64,000 nt of DNA from Paratractidigestivibacter sp963605405 (lineage in GTDB: Bacteria; Actinomycetota; Coriobacteriia; Coriobacteriales; Atopobiaceae): positions 38,351 to 102,350 of the forward strand of contig CAVCUP010000008.1 in assembly GCA_963605405.1 (NCBI GenBank), read 5' to 3'. The notes beneath the pieces were generated by a model. That model was not told where the DNA came from and did not search any database. It saw nothing but the letters and a program-made list of their open reading frames with translations. Shown here one piece after another: positions 42,944 to 52,181 of this stretch. A program made the position numbers and the translations under genes. The first letter of the stretch is position 1. Each line of letters begins with the position of its first letter.

Positions 42944-43059
42944 TTATGTTGTTCGCTCCCTCTCGGGTGCTCACAAGATATTAGAATAGTATCTTTCTTG
43001 GGTAAATGCAAGCATTTCTTGCCGCTGTATCAAGAAATGCCTTCGAATGCGGTACGACC

Positions 43060-43638
43060 TCAGAAATAGGCACGTGTCCGCTCGATGAGCTTCCTGTAGA
43101 CCCGCTCGCACATCCACGGCTCGCTCGAAAGCGCGAACACGTCGTCGAGAGGCACCCAACGGACGCCCGAGTTCTCGTCGGGCTTTGCTCGAAGGGGAGC
43201 CTCTGAGTCGGCCACGAAGAGATACGTCACGTTGAGATGGACATGTGAGCTCACATAGCGGCCTCGCTTAATATGGCCGGCCACCGGAAGCGCCTCGATG
43301 GAGAGTATGCCGCCGGCGGTCTCCCCATCGAGGCGTCGCAGCTCGGCTCCTTGGACACCCGTTTCCTCCGAAAGCTCCCGCGATGCGACGGCGGACAGAT
43401 TCCCGTCGCCGTCGGCATGCCCGCCGACCCAGCTCCAGGAGTCGTAGATGTTGTGGTACACGAGAAGCGTCCGCTCGCCTTTTTTGTCCACGCACCAGGC
43501 CGAGGCCGTGAAGTGCGCGAGCGAGTCGCGGGTGAGGGCGGCGGGGTCGCGCTCAAGGGAGCCGACCAGCAGCGCCTTGTCGGCCGCTTCCTGGTCGCAT
43601 CGGGGCTCATAACCCCTGATATCGTCGATAAGCGCCAT
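43060..43638 (-). CDS. NUDIX hydrolase with an altered NUDIX box
   Basis: 192 residues from ATG 43638 (GGAAGGA upstream); the longer frame from 43683 lacks a site. The NUDIX region is GGHADGDGNLSAVASRELSE then ETGV. The REL-x-EE-x-G part is intact, but the first conserved Glu of the Gx5E signature is Gly. Flanking ALLVGSLERDPAAL and HFTASAWCVD resemble IPP-isomerase-like or general NUDIX proteins that hydrolyse nucleotide diphosphates. Substrate unknown. It stands alone between tRNA-Pro and a helicase gene on the same strand. Confidence 0.85.
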   Translation of the reverse strand: MALIDDIRGYEPRCDQEAADKALLVGSLERDPAALTRDSLAHFTASAWCVDKKGERTLLVYHNIYDSWSWVGGHADGDGNLSAVASRELSEETGVQGAELRRLDGETAGGILSIEALPVAGHIKRGRYVSSHVHLNVTYLFVADSEAPLRAKPDENSGVRWVPLDDVFALSSEPWMCERVYRKLIERTRAYF

Positions 43639-43768
43639 GGCGGTCCTTCCGGAGGGGCCGGCTTCGCGCCGGCGACGAATCAATCATAAGCGGTTAAGCC
43701 CGGGCGCGACCTGCGCCTCTCGCGACCTGCGGGCAAGATGCCTCGCGACTTGACGCCGCGCATAACAA

Positions 43769-43809
43769 CGGCTCCCCTGCGACGCATTCCGCGATTCGCA
43801 GGGGAGCCG
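43769..43809 (-). terminator. Hairpin downstream of the DEAD-box helicase gene
   Basis: CGGCTCCCCTGCGA (43769-43782) pairs perfectly with TCGCAGGGGAGCCG (43796-43809). It separates the helicase gene from the NUDIX gene; the T run is poor. Confidence 0.6.
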
Positions 43810-43862
43810 TGTCGAACCTGGCAGGGAAGCTGTACAGCCCGGCCAGATAGGACCCATTAGAG

Positions 43863-45509
43863 CTAGTACACGCCCTTCGCCCGGCCAAGCTTGTCGCCAA
43901 CGCGGCGTTTTTGGGCAGGCTTGCGCGAGGGCCTCTGCTCCGAAGCGCCTTGCTTGCGCCCCTCGGACGCGTTCTTTATCGGCCGCGTCTCGCTCGCGGG
44001 GGCCTTCGCCTCGCGTGCGTCGCCAGAACGGCGAGAGGATCGCCTGCGGCGGGTCTTGCGCGGAGCCTTGTCCTCGCTCGACGCGGCGGGGGAGTCACCG
44101 TTGCCGGCCGCGACTTGCTTCTTCGCGGAATTGTTTGCTTCGGGCTTGGCACAAGCCTTGTTGCAACCCTTCGCGTTACCCTTGGCCTCGTTCTTCGTCG
44201 CGCCCTTCGCGCTCCCGTCCTTCTTGCCCTCGGCGCGGCCTTTCCCGCGCCTGCGGCCGCCGCCCTGCTTGGCCTTGCCCTTCTTCCCGGCAAACGGCCC
44301 GTCCGTCGTCCTCTCGGGATCGAGCTCGACCGGGTTCTCGCCGAGCTCGAGCGCGACATTCGGCTCATACGCCGGGACGACCTGTCCCATCAGGCGCTCG
44401 ATGCCGAAGAGGTCCTCGACGTCGTTCTCCGTCACGAAGGTGAGCGCCCAGCCCGTCTCGCCGGCGCGCCCGGTGCGGCCGATGCGGTGGATATAGTCCT
44501 CGGGGTCCGCGGGGACATCGAAGTTGATCACGTAGCGGACGTCGGAAACGTCGATGCCGCGCGCGAGCACGTCGGTGGCCACGAGCACGTCCACCTTCCC
44601 GCGACGGAAATCCTTGAGCGCGCGCTCGCGCTGGTTCTGGTTGCGGTTGCCGTGGATGGGCGCGCAGGTGATGCCCGCCTTCCGCAGCCGGCGGCAGCAC
44701 GCGTCCGCGCGGTGCTTGGTCCGGGTGAACACGATGGTCCGGGCCGCGCCCTCCGAGGCCAGCACCTCCGCGAGAAGGCCGTTCTTGGCCTCGAGGGAAA
44801 CGGGGAGCACGTACTGGTCGATGGTCTCGGCGACGGTGCCCTTGTGCGCGATCTCCACGGTCACGGGGTCGCGGACGAGGTCCTTGATGCCTCCGATTGC
44901 CTCCTCGTCGAGCGTCGCGGAGAAGAGCAGCGTCTGGCGGGAATCGGGCGTCTGGGCCACTATCTTGCGCATCTGGGGCAAGAAGCCCATGTCGAGCATG
45001 CGGTCCGCCTCGTCGAGCACGAGGACCTCGACCTGGCCCAGGCGCGCGTCGCCCTGCTCGATGAGGTCGACGAGGCGCCCCGGGGTGGCCACCAGCACGT
45101 CGCAGCCGCGCTTAAGGGCCTCTCGCTGCGGCTCATAGCCCACCCCGCCGACGACGGTCACGCTCACGTGGCCCGTGCGCTTCTGGACAGCGGAGCCCAC
45201 GTGCGCGATCTGCTGGGCGAGCTCGCGGGTCGGGGTGACGACGAGCAGCCTCGGGGCGCGGCCCTTTCCCTCCTTCTTCGCGACGCGGGGCAGCTTGCTC
45301 ATGGCGGGCAGCAGGAACGCCGCCGTCTTGCCGGTTCCGGTCTGAGCCGCTGCGAGAAGGTCGTCGCCCGCCAGGACGCGCGGGATGGCTTGGGCCTGGA
45401 TGGGCGTGGGGTCGGCGTACCCGAGGTCGTTGACCGCCTCGAGAACCTTGTCGGAAAGGCCGAGGTCGGAGAAGGCGATGTTCTCGCTGGTGGTGGAGCT
45501 TTGGGTCAT
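43863..45509 (-). CDS. DEAD-box ATP-dependent RNA helicase
   Basis: 548 residues. Motifs in order: Q motif (FSDLGLSDKVLEAV ... TPIQAQAIP), Walker A AQTGTGKT (55-62), PTRELAQQ, GRLVDL, DEAD in LVLDEADRMLDMGF, SAT in LLFSATLD, RTKHRAD, ATDVLARGIDVSDV and HRIGRTGRAG. A long low-complexity tail (about 400-548) rich in Lys, Arg, Gly and Ala is likely to bind RNA. It resembles RhlE/CsdA-type helicases of ribosome assembly and cold adaptation. No operon partner. Confidence 0.95.
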   Translation of the reverse strand: MTQSSTTSENIAFSDLGLSDKVLEAVNDLGYADPTPIQAQAIPRVLAGDDLLAAAQTGTGKTAAFLLPAMSKLPRVAKKEGKGRAPRLLVVTPTRELAQQIAHVGSAVQKRTGHVSVTVVGGVGYEPQREALKRGCDVLVATPGRLVDLIEQGDARLGQVEVLVLDEADRMLDMGFLPQMRKIVAQTPDSRQTLLFSATLDEEAIGGIKDLVRDPVTVEIAHKGTVAETIDQYVLPVSLEAKNGLLAEVLASEGAARTIVFTRTKHRADACCRRLRKAGITCAPIHGNRNQNQRERALKDFRRGKVDVLVATDVLARGIDVSDVRYVINFDVPADPEDYIHRIGRTGRAGETGWALTFVTENDVEDLFGIERLMGQVVPAYEPNVALELGENPVELDPERTTDGPFAGKKGKAKQGGGRRRGKGRAEGKKDGSAKGATKNEAKGNAKGCNKACAKPEANNSAKKQVAAGNGDSPAASSEDKAPRKTRRRRSSRRSGDAREAKAPASETRPIKNASEGRKQGASEQRPSRKPAQKRRVGDKLGRAKGVY

Positions 45510-45593
45510 TGACTTCCTATCTGTGGTTGCGCTCGCGTCTGCGCATGCGGCCCATGTACAGGCGACCTTGCGCGAACTTTGTGTTCCTTCTCA

Positions 45594-45622
45594 CAAAAGG
45601 CCAGGGAATGATTCCCTGGCCT
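45594..45622 (-). terminator. Terminator after the CAU tRNA
   Basis: On the minus strand, AGGCCAGGGAAT pairs with ATTCCCTGGCCT and is followed by TTTTGTGAG. Confidence 0.85.
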
Positions 45623-45633
45623 GCGAGTTCCTA

Positions 45634-45709
45634 TGGTGGGCCCAGCAGGATTCGAACCTGCAACCCAGGGATTATGAGTCCCCTGCGCTAACCGTTGCGC
45701 CATGAGCCC
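45634..45709 (-). tRNA. tRNA with CAU anticodon (elongator Met or Ile2)
   Basis: 76 bases with encoded CCA. The acceptor pairs GGGCTCA with TGGGCCC (one U-G pair). The anticodon loop CTCATAA gives CAU. An initiator is unlikely because the acceptor 1-72 pair is G-C and the anticodon stem lacks three consecutive G-C pairs in the initiator arrangement. Met elongator and lysidine-modified Ile2 cannot be separated by eye. Confidence 0.88.
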
Positions 45710-45751
45710 GTATGAAAAAAGCGACGACCGAAGCCGCCGCTTAAATTAACA

Positions 45752-45827
45752 TGGTGGAGAATAGGGGGTTCGAACCCCTGACCTCGTGACTGCCAGTCAC
45801 GCGCTCTCCCAACTGAGCTAATTCCCC
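45752..45827 (-). tRNA. tRNA-Ala (anticodon GGC), copy 2
   Basis: 76 bases on the minus strand, with CCA; identical in mature sequence to the copies at 35726 and 46705. G3-U70 and the GGC anticodon are present. It is followed on the same strand by the CAU tRNA, so the two probably form one transcript. Confidence 0.96.
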
Positions 45828-45846
45828 GTGCGTTGGTGCGAGGAAT

Positions 45847-45875
45847 AATATATCGGGCATCTCCGGCCGGGTCAA
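45847..45875 (-). promoter_or_regulatory. Promoter for tRNA-Ala copy 2
   Basis: On the minus strand: TTGACC (45870-45875), a 17-base spacer ending GATGCCCGA, and TATATT (45847-45852). It closely resembles the promoter of copy 1, so the duplication included regulatory DNA. Confidence 0.75.
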
Positions 45876-46146
45876 GCATGAATCTCAAAAAATATTACGG
45901 GGCAGGTTGCTCGTCGTTTAGGGTGCGCCCGACTATGCTTTGCCGGCTCGATTACCTCGATGGCGGGACGAGCGCCCTCGTCTCTTTAAATGCGACGTGA
46001 CTCGGTCCTGAACTGCTAGCATTCATCTCGTTCGCGGCCTCGTTCGACGAACATGTCCATAAAGAGTGAATCCCGCATGGGTGATGAGAGCCCTGCACGG
46101 GTGATGAGGGCCCCACACAGGGCTCGACACAGAGAAAGAAGGGGCA

Positions 46147-46527
46147 ATGGGTTCCAAGCAATGCAAGACGGTGGCGATGGTGAATATGGGGGTCGGCGCC
46201 GTCGTTGTGGCGGTCGTGGGGCTCACGCTCCTGATGGGGGCCGTTTCCGATACCTCGGCCATCTTCGGGTTCCTCGCCGGCGTCTCGAACCTGTTCTATG
46301 GCTTCACGGTGTTTAGGACCCTGGGCGACGCCGAGCCCGACGAGTCGACTTTCTACGGCCTGAGGAAGCGCTCGGGCTCCTCTTGGCTCGTGCCCGCGCT
46401 GATGACTGTGGCGCCGATGGTCGGCAATAAGGAGCTCTGCGCTCCTGTCCTCGGCGCCTGCGTCTGCTCGGTCGTGGCCGCGGTGCTTCTCGATGTCTGC
46501 ATTCATAACGGATGTCACGGCAATTAA
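46147..46527 (+). CDS. Small multi-spanning membrane protein, unknown function
   Basis: 126 residues; AGAAAGAAGGGG precedes the ATG. Four hydrophobic segments: near 9-31 (VAMVNMGVGAVVVAVVGLTL), 38-55 (IFGFLAGVSNLFYGFTVF), 80-92 and 98-118 (APVLGACVCSVVAAVLLDVC). A charged loop with PDESTFYGLRKRSG separates the pairs. The composition matches the core genome. The upstream sequence has GGGTGATGAG in tandem (46078 and 46099). No recognised family. Confidence 0.65.
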   Translation: MGSKQCKTVAMVNMGVGAVVVAVVGLTLLMGAVSDTSAIFGFLAGVSNLFYGFTVFRTLGDAEPDESTFYGLRKRSGSSWLVPALMTVAPMVGNKELCAPVLGACVCSVVAAVLLDVCIHNGCHGN

Positions 46528-46581
46528 CCGCTGGTAGAGCCCCATGCAAGAAAGAATTTTCCAAAATTGGCAAAATTCTTC

Positions 46582-46610
46582 TTCACATTCGGAGAATCCT
46601 TTGCTAAAGT
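46582..46610 (+). promoter_or_regulatory. Promoter for the tRNA-Val/tRNA-Ala pair
   Basis: TTCACA (46582-46587), a 17-base spacer and TAAAGT (46605-46610), 14 bases before tRNA-Val. Confidence 0.65.
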
Positions 46611-46624
46611 ACTTTCTTGCGCAA

Positions 46625-46699
46625 GGGCGATTGGCTCAGGGGTAGAGCACTTCCTTCACACGGAAGGGGTCGCTGGTTCGAATCCAGCATCGCCCACCA
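46625..46699 (+). tRNA. tRNA-Val (anticodon CAC)
   Basis: 75 bases with encoded CCA. The acceptor pairs GGGCGAT with ATCGCCC. The anticodon loop TTCACAC gives CAC (reads GUG). It is 5 bases upstream of tRNA-Ala copy 3. Confidence 0.95.
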
Positions 46700-46704
46700 T
46701 ATTT

Positions 46705-46780
46705 GGGGAATTAGCTCAGTTGGGAGAGCGCGTGACTGGCAGTCACGAGGTCAGGGGTTCGAACCCCCTATTCTCCACCA
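46705..46780 (+). tRNA. tRNA-Ala (anticodon GGC), copy 3
   Basis: 76 bases with CCA, identical to copies at 35726 and 45752. It is second in a tRNA-Val/tRNA-Ala transcript and in direct orientation with copy 1, 11 kb away. Confidence 0.96.
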
Positions 46781-46791
46781 TGATTTTATTG

Positions 46792-46818
46792 AGGACCGGG
46801 TAAACCGGTCCTTTTTTG
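46792..46818 (+). terminator. Terminator after tRNA-Ala copy 3
   Basis: GGACCGG (46793-46799) pairs with CCGGTCC (46805-46811), followed by TTTTTT. Confidence 0.9.
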
Positions 46819-46882
46819 TTTCTTGCCTTTAGTCGCAAGGCATAAGCCATGCGAGTGCGTGGCGAGCGGGCCAATAGCGCAA

Positions 46883-47019
46883 AAATCGCCTCCGTGTGGG
46901 ATTTAATTCGAACCAGCCGAGTATCAAAAGAACCCGCAGGCCTCAGACCTGCGGGTTCTTTGCTGTAACTTTGGCGGCTACCCAGCTAATCCGAATTAAA
47001 ACCCACACGGAGGCGATTT
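46883..47019. repeat. 137-bp palindromic element, family B, copy 1
   Basis: Outer arms of 29 bases (46883-46911 and 46991-47019) are inverted repeats with two mismatches; they contain CGCCTCCGTGTGGG. The centre carries a second hairpin, AGAACCCGCAGG...CCTGCGGGTTCT, followed by TTTG, a terminator in its own right. It ends 4 bases from the MFS stop codon, at a point where genes converge. Confidence 0.9.
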
Positions 47020-47023
47020 CTCG

Positions 47024-48220
47024 TCAGCGCTGCTCGAGTTGGGCGAGGACCTTGGCCTGGAACCCGCTTGCGATGAGGACGACCGCAGCGACGATGGCGA
47101 TGATGCCGCCCAGCATGATGCACTTACCCGCGCTGCCGTCGAAAACGAGGCCGGTCAGGGTGTTCATGACGGTCGGGGAGGCGAAGCCGCCGAACGAAGA
47201 GCCGATGGAATAGACGGCCATAGCGCCCGGCATGGTGAGCGAGTTGGTGGAGAGGGAGATGAGGAACGGAGCCTGCGCCATGAGGAAGGTCATGGCGACA
47301 CCGGTGAAGAAGGCCGCGACGGTGATCACGGTGCCGTCAGCCTCGTTCGCGATGACCAGGTAGGCCGCGCCGAGCACGACGAAGGCGACGCCGAGAGAGA
47401 TCTTCTGGAAGTGGGGGACGAGCTTGCCGACGAGGACGCCGGCGACCATGCCGCCGATGAGGCCGATGGAGCTGACCGTGCCGGAGAGGCTCGCGTCGCC
47501 GATGCCCGCGTCGCTGAGCATCATAGCGATGTTGTTCGAAAAGACGTTGTAGAGCAGCATGAAGAGAAAACCGATCACGGAGATGCCGATGACGTTGCCG
47601 GTGATGCTCTCGCTCATCTTGGGCTTCGGAGCAGTCTCGGCGGGGGCGTCGCCGTCAGCCTCCGCGCCCTTCAGCGGGATAAAGGCGAGAACCGCGAGCA
47701 GGATGGGGATGGCGATCAGGTAGACCAGGTAGTTGTTCTTCCAACCGCCGGCGGCGAGGATGCCGCCCACGAACATCATGAAGACGCCGCCCACGTTAAC
47801 GAACACGGTGTTCAGTCCCATGGCGCCCTGGCGCTCCTCCGGCGCGATGAGGTCGGTGATGAGGACCTGCGTGAGGTTCGTCACGAAGCCGACGCCCATC
47901 CCGAGGACGCCGCTGCAGACGAGCATGAGCGGCAAGTTCGCGGGGAGAAGGAATGGCAAAAGGCCGCCGATGAGGACAAGGGCAGGGCCGGCCGCGGCAA
48001 GGAACTTTCGGGGGACAATGTTGGCGATGCGGGCCACGACCACGGCCGCGACGAGCGACATCAGGCTCGGGATCGCCGTGAGCATCTGGACCTCGGAGGC
48101 CGAGCTCTCCGGGAACGCCTGGGCGATGAGGGCGATGGACGGAACGACTCCGAGCGGGGCCATGGAGAGCATGGCCATGCCGAAGATGCCGACCTTGGCC
48201 AGCGCGCTGTTTTTCTTCAT
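47024..48220 (-). CDS. MFS transporter
   Basis: 398 residues with about 12 membrane helices. An MFS loop-like segment IANIVPRKFLAAAGPAL lies between helices 2 and 3, and helix 5 has GMGVGFVTNLTQVLITDLI. The central cytoplasmic loop (about 185-205) is acidic and Pro/Ala-rich. It is downstream of, and same strand as, a GH78 rhamnosidase gene 90 bases away, with a divergent AraC regulator; this suggests uptake of rhamnose or rhamnosides, by inference. Sequence alone does not give the substrate. Confidence 0.88.
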   Translation of the reverse strand: MKKNSALAKVGIFGMAMLSMAPLGVVPSIALIAQAFPESSASEVQMLTAIPSLMSLVAAVVVARIANIVPRKFLAAAGPALVLIGGLLPFLLPANLPLMLVCSGVLGMGVGFVTNLTQVLITDLIAPEERQGAMGLNTVFVNVGGVFMMFVGGILAAGGWKNNYLVYLIAIPILLAVLAFIPLKGAEADGDAPAETAPKPKMSESITGNVIGISVIGFLFMLLYNVFSNNIAMMLSDAGIGDASLSGTVSSIGLIGGMVAGVLVGKLVPHFQKISLGVAFVVLGAAYLVIANEADGTVITVAAFFTGVAMTFLMAQAPFLISLSTNSLTMPGAMAVYSIGSSFGGFASPTVMNTLTGLVFDGSAGKCIMLGGIIAIVAAVVLIASGFQAKVLAQLEQR

Positions 48221-48309
48221 GGTTTAATCCTTTATCTATGAAATTAGAATCCGATGGAGGCCGGGGCGGGGAGGGAGGCCCCGCCCCGGCAAAAGGAGAG
48301 GAAGGGGGT

Positions 48310-51024
48310 CTAGTTGGATTCGGCGTGAACGACGTAGCGGTGGGTTCCGCACCCGGCGTCGACCCAGGCGTCGCCGGCCCAGACGCGGGCGCGGGTGTTC
48401 TGGGGCACCCTCACCTTGAGCTCGACCTGGCCGCCGAAGCGCTCCCACGCGACCTCGATCCGCCCGTTGACGGAGTCGTAGCCGAGGCTCGCGCGCTCAA
48501 GGCCGCATCGGTAGTCCGGGCGCACGTCGAAGCTCTTGTATCCGGGCGCCGTCGCGATGAGGCCGCCGATTCGCCGATAGATGAAGTCGCCGACGCACCC
48601 GTTCGCGTAGTGGTTGTACGAGACGTTCGTCGGGCTGCCGTCCTCGAGCATGGCTTGCCAGGCCTCCCACGTGGTGGTTGCGCCCATCTTGACCTCGTAG
48701 AGCCAGCTCGGGCAGCGGTCCTCGAAGAGCATGCGGTACGCCACATCGGCGGCACCCGCATCTACCAGGGTGTCCAGAAGGAACGGGACCGAGAGGAAGC
48801 CCGTGTCGTGCAGGCCGCCGTTGTCCTCGATCATCTGGAGGAGATGAGAGAGCACGGCGTCGCGCTTATCGTCCGGGTGAAGGCCGAAGGCGAGGACGAG
48901 CACATAGATGCCCTGGAACGGGAAGTCGGTGATGATGCTTCCGTCCTCGGCGACGTACTCGGCGATAAACGCCTGCCGGACCTTCTCGTGGTAGTCGCGG
49001 TAGCGCTCGGCATCGCCCGTCTTACCCAGGGCCTCGCAGGCCCGCGCCATGACGTCGACGGTACGGGCGAACATGGCCGGCGCGACCAGCGCGCGCGTGC
49101 CGATGGAGCTCTGGAACATGTCGATCTTTCCGTCGCTCATGACGATGCTCGGCAGCAGCCAGTCTCCCCAGTGGAAATCGGTGTTCCAAAGGTACTTCTG
49201 GCGCTCGAGGACCTCGGCGTCGGCGCCGTCGGCGTACTTCTCGGGAATGCCGTCGGCAGACCTCGCGATGCCGTACTCGACCCACGCTTGCATGGCATCG
49301 AAGCTTTCGGCGAGCACGCGCTTATCGCCGAGTCGCTGGTACTGCGCCCACGGGACGATGACGGAGGCGTCGCCCCAGCCGGTCGAGCAGCAAGACCCCA
49401 GGTGCGCGCAGACGGTGTCGCGGTAGATCGGGGTAAAGGGCACCACATGCGGGACGCGGCCGTCGTCGAGCTGGTCGATCCTGAGGTTGCGCATCCAGCT
49501 GCGCAGGAAGGCCCGGGTGTCCATGGTAAAAGCGGCCGTGGGTGCGAAGACCTGGATGTCGCCGGTCCAGCCCATCTTCTCGCGCTGGGGGCAGTCCGTA
49601 GGAATGGAGAGGAAGTTGGCCTTCTGGCTCCACAGGATGTTGTGCTGGAGCTGGTTCAGGCGGGGATCGCTGCACGAGAAGTCGCCGGTCTTTGCGAGGT
49701 CGCTGCCGATGACCTCGACCTCGGCGGAGACGAGCTCGAAGGGGCCGTCTGCGGTGATGCGGACATAGCGGAAACCGTGATAGGTAAAGCGCGTGCAGAG
49801 CCGCTCGGCTCCGTTTCCGGCGGTGATGAACACGTCCTGCTGGTCCTTGTTCGCGCCCATGACGTTGTTCACGTAATTGCCGTCGCGGGTAAGGACCTCG
49901 GTGTGGTCGAGGACGATCCGGACAGGTGAGTCGCTGGCCACGGTGAGGGCCGCGCGGCCGGAAAGCACCTGGCCGAAGTCGAGGACGAGCTCGCCGGCGG
50001 GTGTCTCGATGCGTTCGCGAAGGGGCAAGACGTCGGTCACGCGGACCGGCTCGAACCACCAGGAGGCGAGGTTCTCGAAGCCGAAGTCAGCGGGGACGGC
50101 CGGCGTCCAGGGGCTCGCGTCGTAAGCGGGCGCGCTCCAGTCGCCGAGCTGGACCGTGTGGTCCTGGAACTCGCCGATGTAGAGGTCGGAGTAGCGGATC
50201 TGGCCCTTGGAGCAGGCGGCCTTCTTGCCGTTCGCGAGGATCTCGGAGGTGCCGTCCTCGTAGTCGGCCACGAGCATGTAGAGGACGGAGAGGTCCTGGC
50301 CGTACTGGCAGGGGATGCCGGGGCCTCCGATGTAGCCGGAATACCAGCCGTCGGCCGCCGTGAGCCCGAGGGCGTTAGCGCCCTCGCAAAGAAGGTCGGT
50401 CACGTCGTAGGTCTGGAAATAGAGCAGCTCGCCGTAGGTGGTGTAGCCGGGGGCGAGAAGCTCGTCGGACACGCGGACGCCGTTGAGCTCGGCGTCGTAG
50501 ACGCCGTGGGCGGTGGCATAGAGACGGGCTCGGGTGACGGCCTTGCCGCAGGCGAACTCCTCGCGGAAGTGGACAGGGGCGTTGAGGTCGTCCTTGTTCA
50601 CCGTGTCGTCGAAGTTGCCCTCTTCGATGAACTCGGTGACGAAGTACTCTCCGCTGCGCTCAAAGGGCGAGGAGATCCACTGCGCGTCCCAGTCGCCGGC
50701 CGAGAGCGGGCCGCACTCAAAGGTCGCGACGTCGCTCGTCTCGACGGCTCCGTCGGCATAGGCGACCTCGATGTTCCACGCGTACGTCGCGAAGGCCTCG
50801 AGCTCGCCGCCATAGGCGACGGCGTTCGTATCGGAGCTCTCGACGTATCCGCTGTCCCAAACGAGGTCCTCGCCGGCGAGGAGCGCCGAGGAACTGTGGG
50901 CGACGCGGATGCGATAGCTTGCCTGGTCGGCGCCGCTGGCGGTCTTTACGAGCCACGAGAAGTCGCACGGGCCATCGACGCCTATGGGAGAGATCTGCCC
51001 CGATAGTTTAAGGTCATAGACCAT
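48310..51024 (-). CDS. Glycoside hydrolase family 78 alpha-L-rhamnosidase
   Basis: 904 residues from ATG 51024 (AAGGGA upstream; a longer frame to 51081 is unlikely). N-terminal beta domains hold WDSGYVESSD, FRCGKAV-type segments and GYTTYGELLYFQTYDVTDLL. The (alpha/alpha)6 catalytic barrel shows QREKMGWTGDIQVFAPTAAF and GWGDASVIVPW, the family signatures that carry the acidic catalytic residues; the C-terminal beta domain has SYNHYANGCVGDFIYRRIGG. There is no signal peptide, so it is cytoplasmic and acts on imported rhamnosides, such as plant flavonoid glycosides. Confidence 0.93.
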   Translation of the reverse strand: MVYDLKLSGQISPIGVDGPCDFSWLVKTASGADQASYRIRVAHSSSALLAGEDLVWDSGYVESSDTNAVAYGGELEAFATYAWNIEVAYADGAVETSDVATFECGPLSAGDWDAQWISSPFERSGEYFVTEFIEEGNFDDTVNKDDLNAPVHFREEFACGKAVTRARLYATAHGVYDAELNGVRVSDELLAPGYTTYGELLYFQTYDVTDLLCEGANALGLTAADGWYSGYIGGPGIPCQYGQDLSVLYMLVADYEDGTSEILANGKKAACSKGQIRYSDLYIGEFQDHTVQLGDWSAPAYDASPWTPAVPADFGFENLASWWFEPVRVTDVLPLRERIETPAGELVLDFGQVLSGRAALTVASDSPVRIVLDHTEVLTRDGNYVNNVMGANKDQQDVFITAGNGAERLCTRFTYHGFRYVRITADGPFELVSAEVEVIGSDLAKTGDFSCSDPRLNQLQHNILWSQKANFLSIPTDCPQREKMGWTGDIQVFAPTAAFTMDTRAFLRSWMRNLRIDQLDDGRVPHVVPFTPIYRDTVCAHLGSCCSTGWGDASVIVPWAQYQRLGDKRVLAESFDAMQAWVEYGIARSADGIPEKYADGADAEVLERQKYLWNTDFHWGDWLLPSIVMSDGKIDMFQSSIGTRALVAPAMFARTVDVMARACEALGKTGDAERYRDYHEKVRQAFIAEYVAEDGSIITDFPFQGIYVLVLAFGLHPDDKRDAVLSHLLQMIEDNGGLHDTGFLSVPFLLDTLVDAGAADVAYRMLFEDRCPSWLYEVKMGATTTWEAWQAMLEDGSPTNVSYNHYANGCVGDFIYRRIGGLIATAPGYKSFDVRPDYRCGLERASLGYDSVNGRIEVAWERFGGQVELKVRVPQNTRARVWAGDAWVDAGCGTHRYVVHAESN

Positions 51025-51185
51025 AAGAAGCGTCCCTTCTATCCTTGTGAATACAGCTGCCGGACTTCTGCGTGCGCACACTTGATTCGGCCTTTCTGGG
51101 ATAAATATTCGTCCCTATAAAGACCTCGAACAATGCAATAATCTTCTCGCCCTATACGGAAATCTACGATATTTGGAGCGCTTCA

Positions 51186-52124
51186 ATGGCCTCAACGGAA
51201 AGCATGTACACGCTTCTGCAGGCACGCGGAGACCTCGAGATGAGCCGCCGGCTCGACGAGATGCGCGATTCGTGCTCAATCCTCTTTGAGCGCCTCGGTG
51301 AGGGAGACGTCTTGCCGAAGGGCCAGGACATCGCCATGGTCGCGCACACGATGCGCTTCGACACGTCCGTCCATACGCATGATTACTACGAGCTCATGTT
51401 CGTGAGTGGCGGCGAGGTGGTTAACGTCGTCGACGGCAAGGAGCTGTTCATGGGCACGCATGACCTCTGCGTCATGGGCCTCAACTCGAGCCACAGCCTT
51501 CATGCGGTTTACCGAGACGCGACCGTCATCAATATCTGCCTGCGGCCGCATCTCTTCCAGACGGACTATTTCCGCGAGTTCCTCACGTCAGAATCCCCGA
51601 CGGCCACCTTGATGCGCGGAGAGGCGCAGAGCCGGTATCTCTTCTTCCCGGATAACACGGGGCTGCTTGTCGAGACGCTCGTCTACGCGGCAGCGGCGGA
51701 CTTCGTGGGCGCAGGGTTCTGCCAGAGCCTGCCGCTCACGGCGCGCGTCCTGCAGCTGCTCTGCGAGACCACAAAGCTCAAGGCGCACTCCTTCCATGGC
51801 ATCGATGCGCAGACGCTCGACATCCTCCTCAGGATCTCGGAGCACCCGGAGACCGCGACCGTGGCTTCTGTGGCGGCGGAGTTCGGCTACAGCCCGAACT
51901 ACTTCGCGCAGTTCATTCGCAAGCACACGGGCTACTCGCCAAAGGAGATCATCACAAAGAACCGCATGGAGAAGGCGGCGCGGCTCCTGCGCGAGTCCGA
52001 CCTGACGGTCGAGAAAGTCGCGGCGGAGGCGGGATACCGCAACTGCGGGAACTTCCACGTATCGTTCAAGCGCCAGTTCGGCAAGACCCCGGACCAGTAC
52101 CGCCGCGCGTCGCGCGTCTCTTAG
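51186..52124 (+). CDS. AraC-family transcriptional regulator
   Basis: 312 residues. The N-terminal cupin-like ligand domain (about 55-150) includes FDTSVHTHDYYELMFVSGGE. The C-terminal pair of helix-turn-helix motifs (about 210-305) includes VASVAAEFGYSPNYFAQFI and VEKVAAEAGYRNCGNFHVSF, ending FGKTPDQYRR. It is divergent from the rhamnosidase gene with 161 bases between, so it most likely activates the rhamnosidase-transporter unit in response to rhamnose or a rhamnoside. Confidence 0.93.
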   Translation: MASTESMYTLLQARGDLEMSRRLDEMRDSCSILFERLGEGDVLPKGQDIAMVAHTMRFDTSVHTHDYYELMFVSGGEVVNVVDGKELFMGTHDLCVMGLNSSHSLHAVYRDATVINICLRPHLFQTDYFREFLTSESPTATLMRGEAQSRYLFFPDNTGLLVETLVYAAAADFVGAGFCQSLPLTARVLQLLCETTKLKAHSFHGIDAQTLDILLRISEHPETATVASVAAEFGYSPNYFAQFIRKHTGYSPKEIITKNRMEKAARLLRESDLTVEKVAAEAGYRNCGNFHVSFKRQFGKTPDQYRRASRVS

Positions 52125-52181
52125 CGGCCTCTGTTCCACTCGTGAGCCGATTTCCTCTATGGCGCGGCGGCCTCTGCGCAA

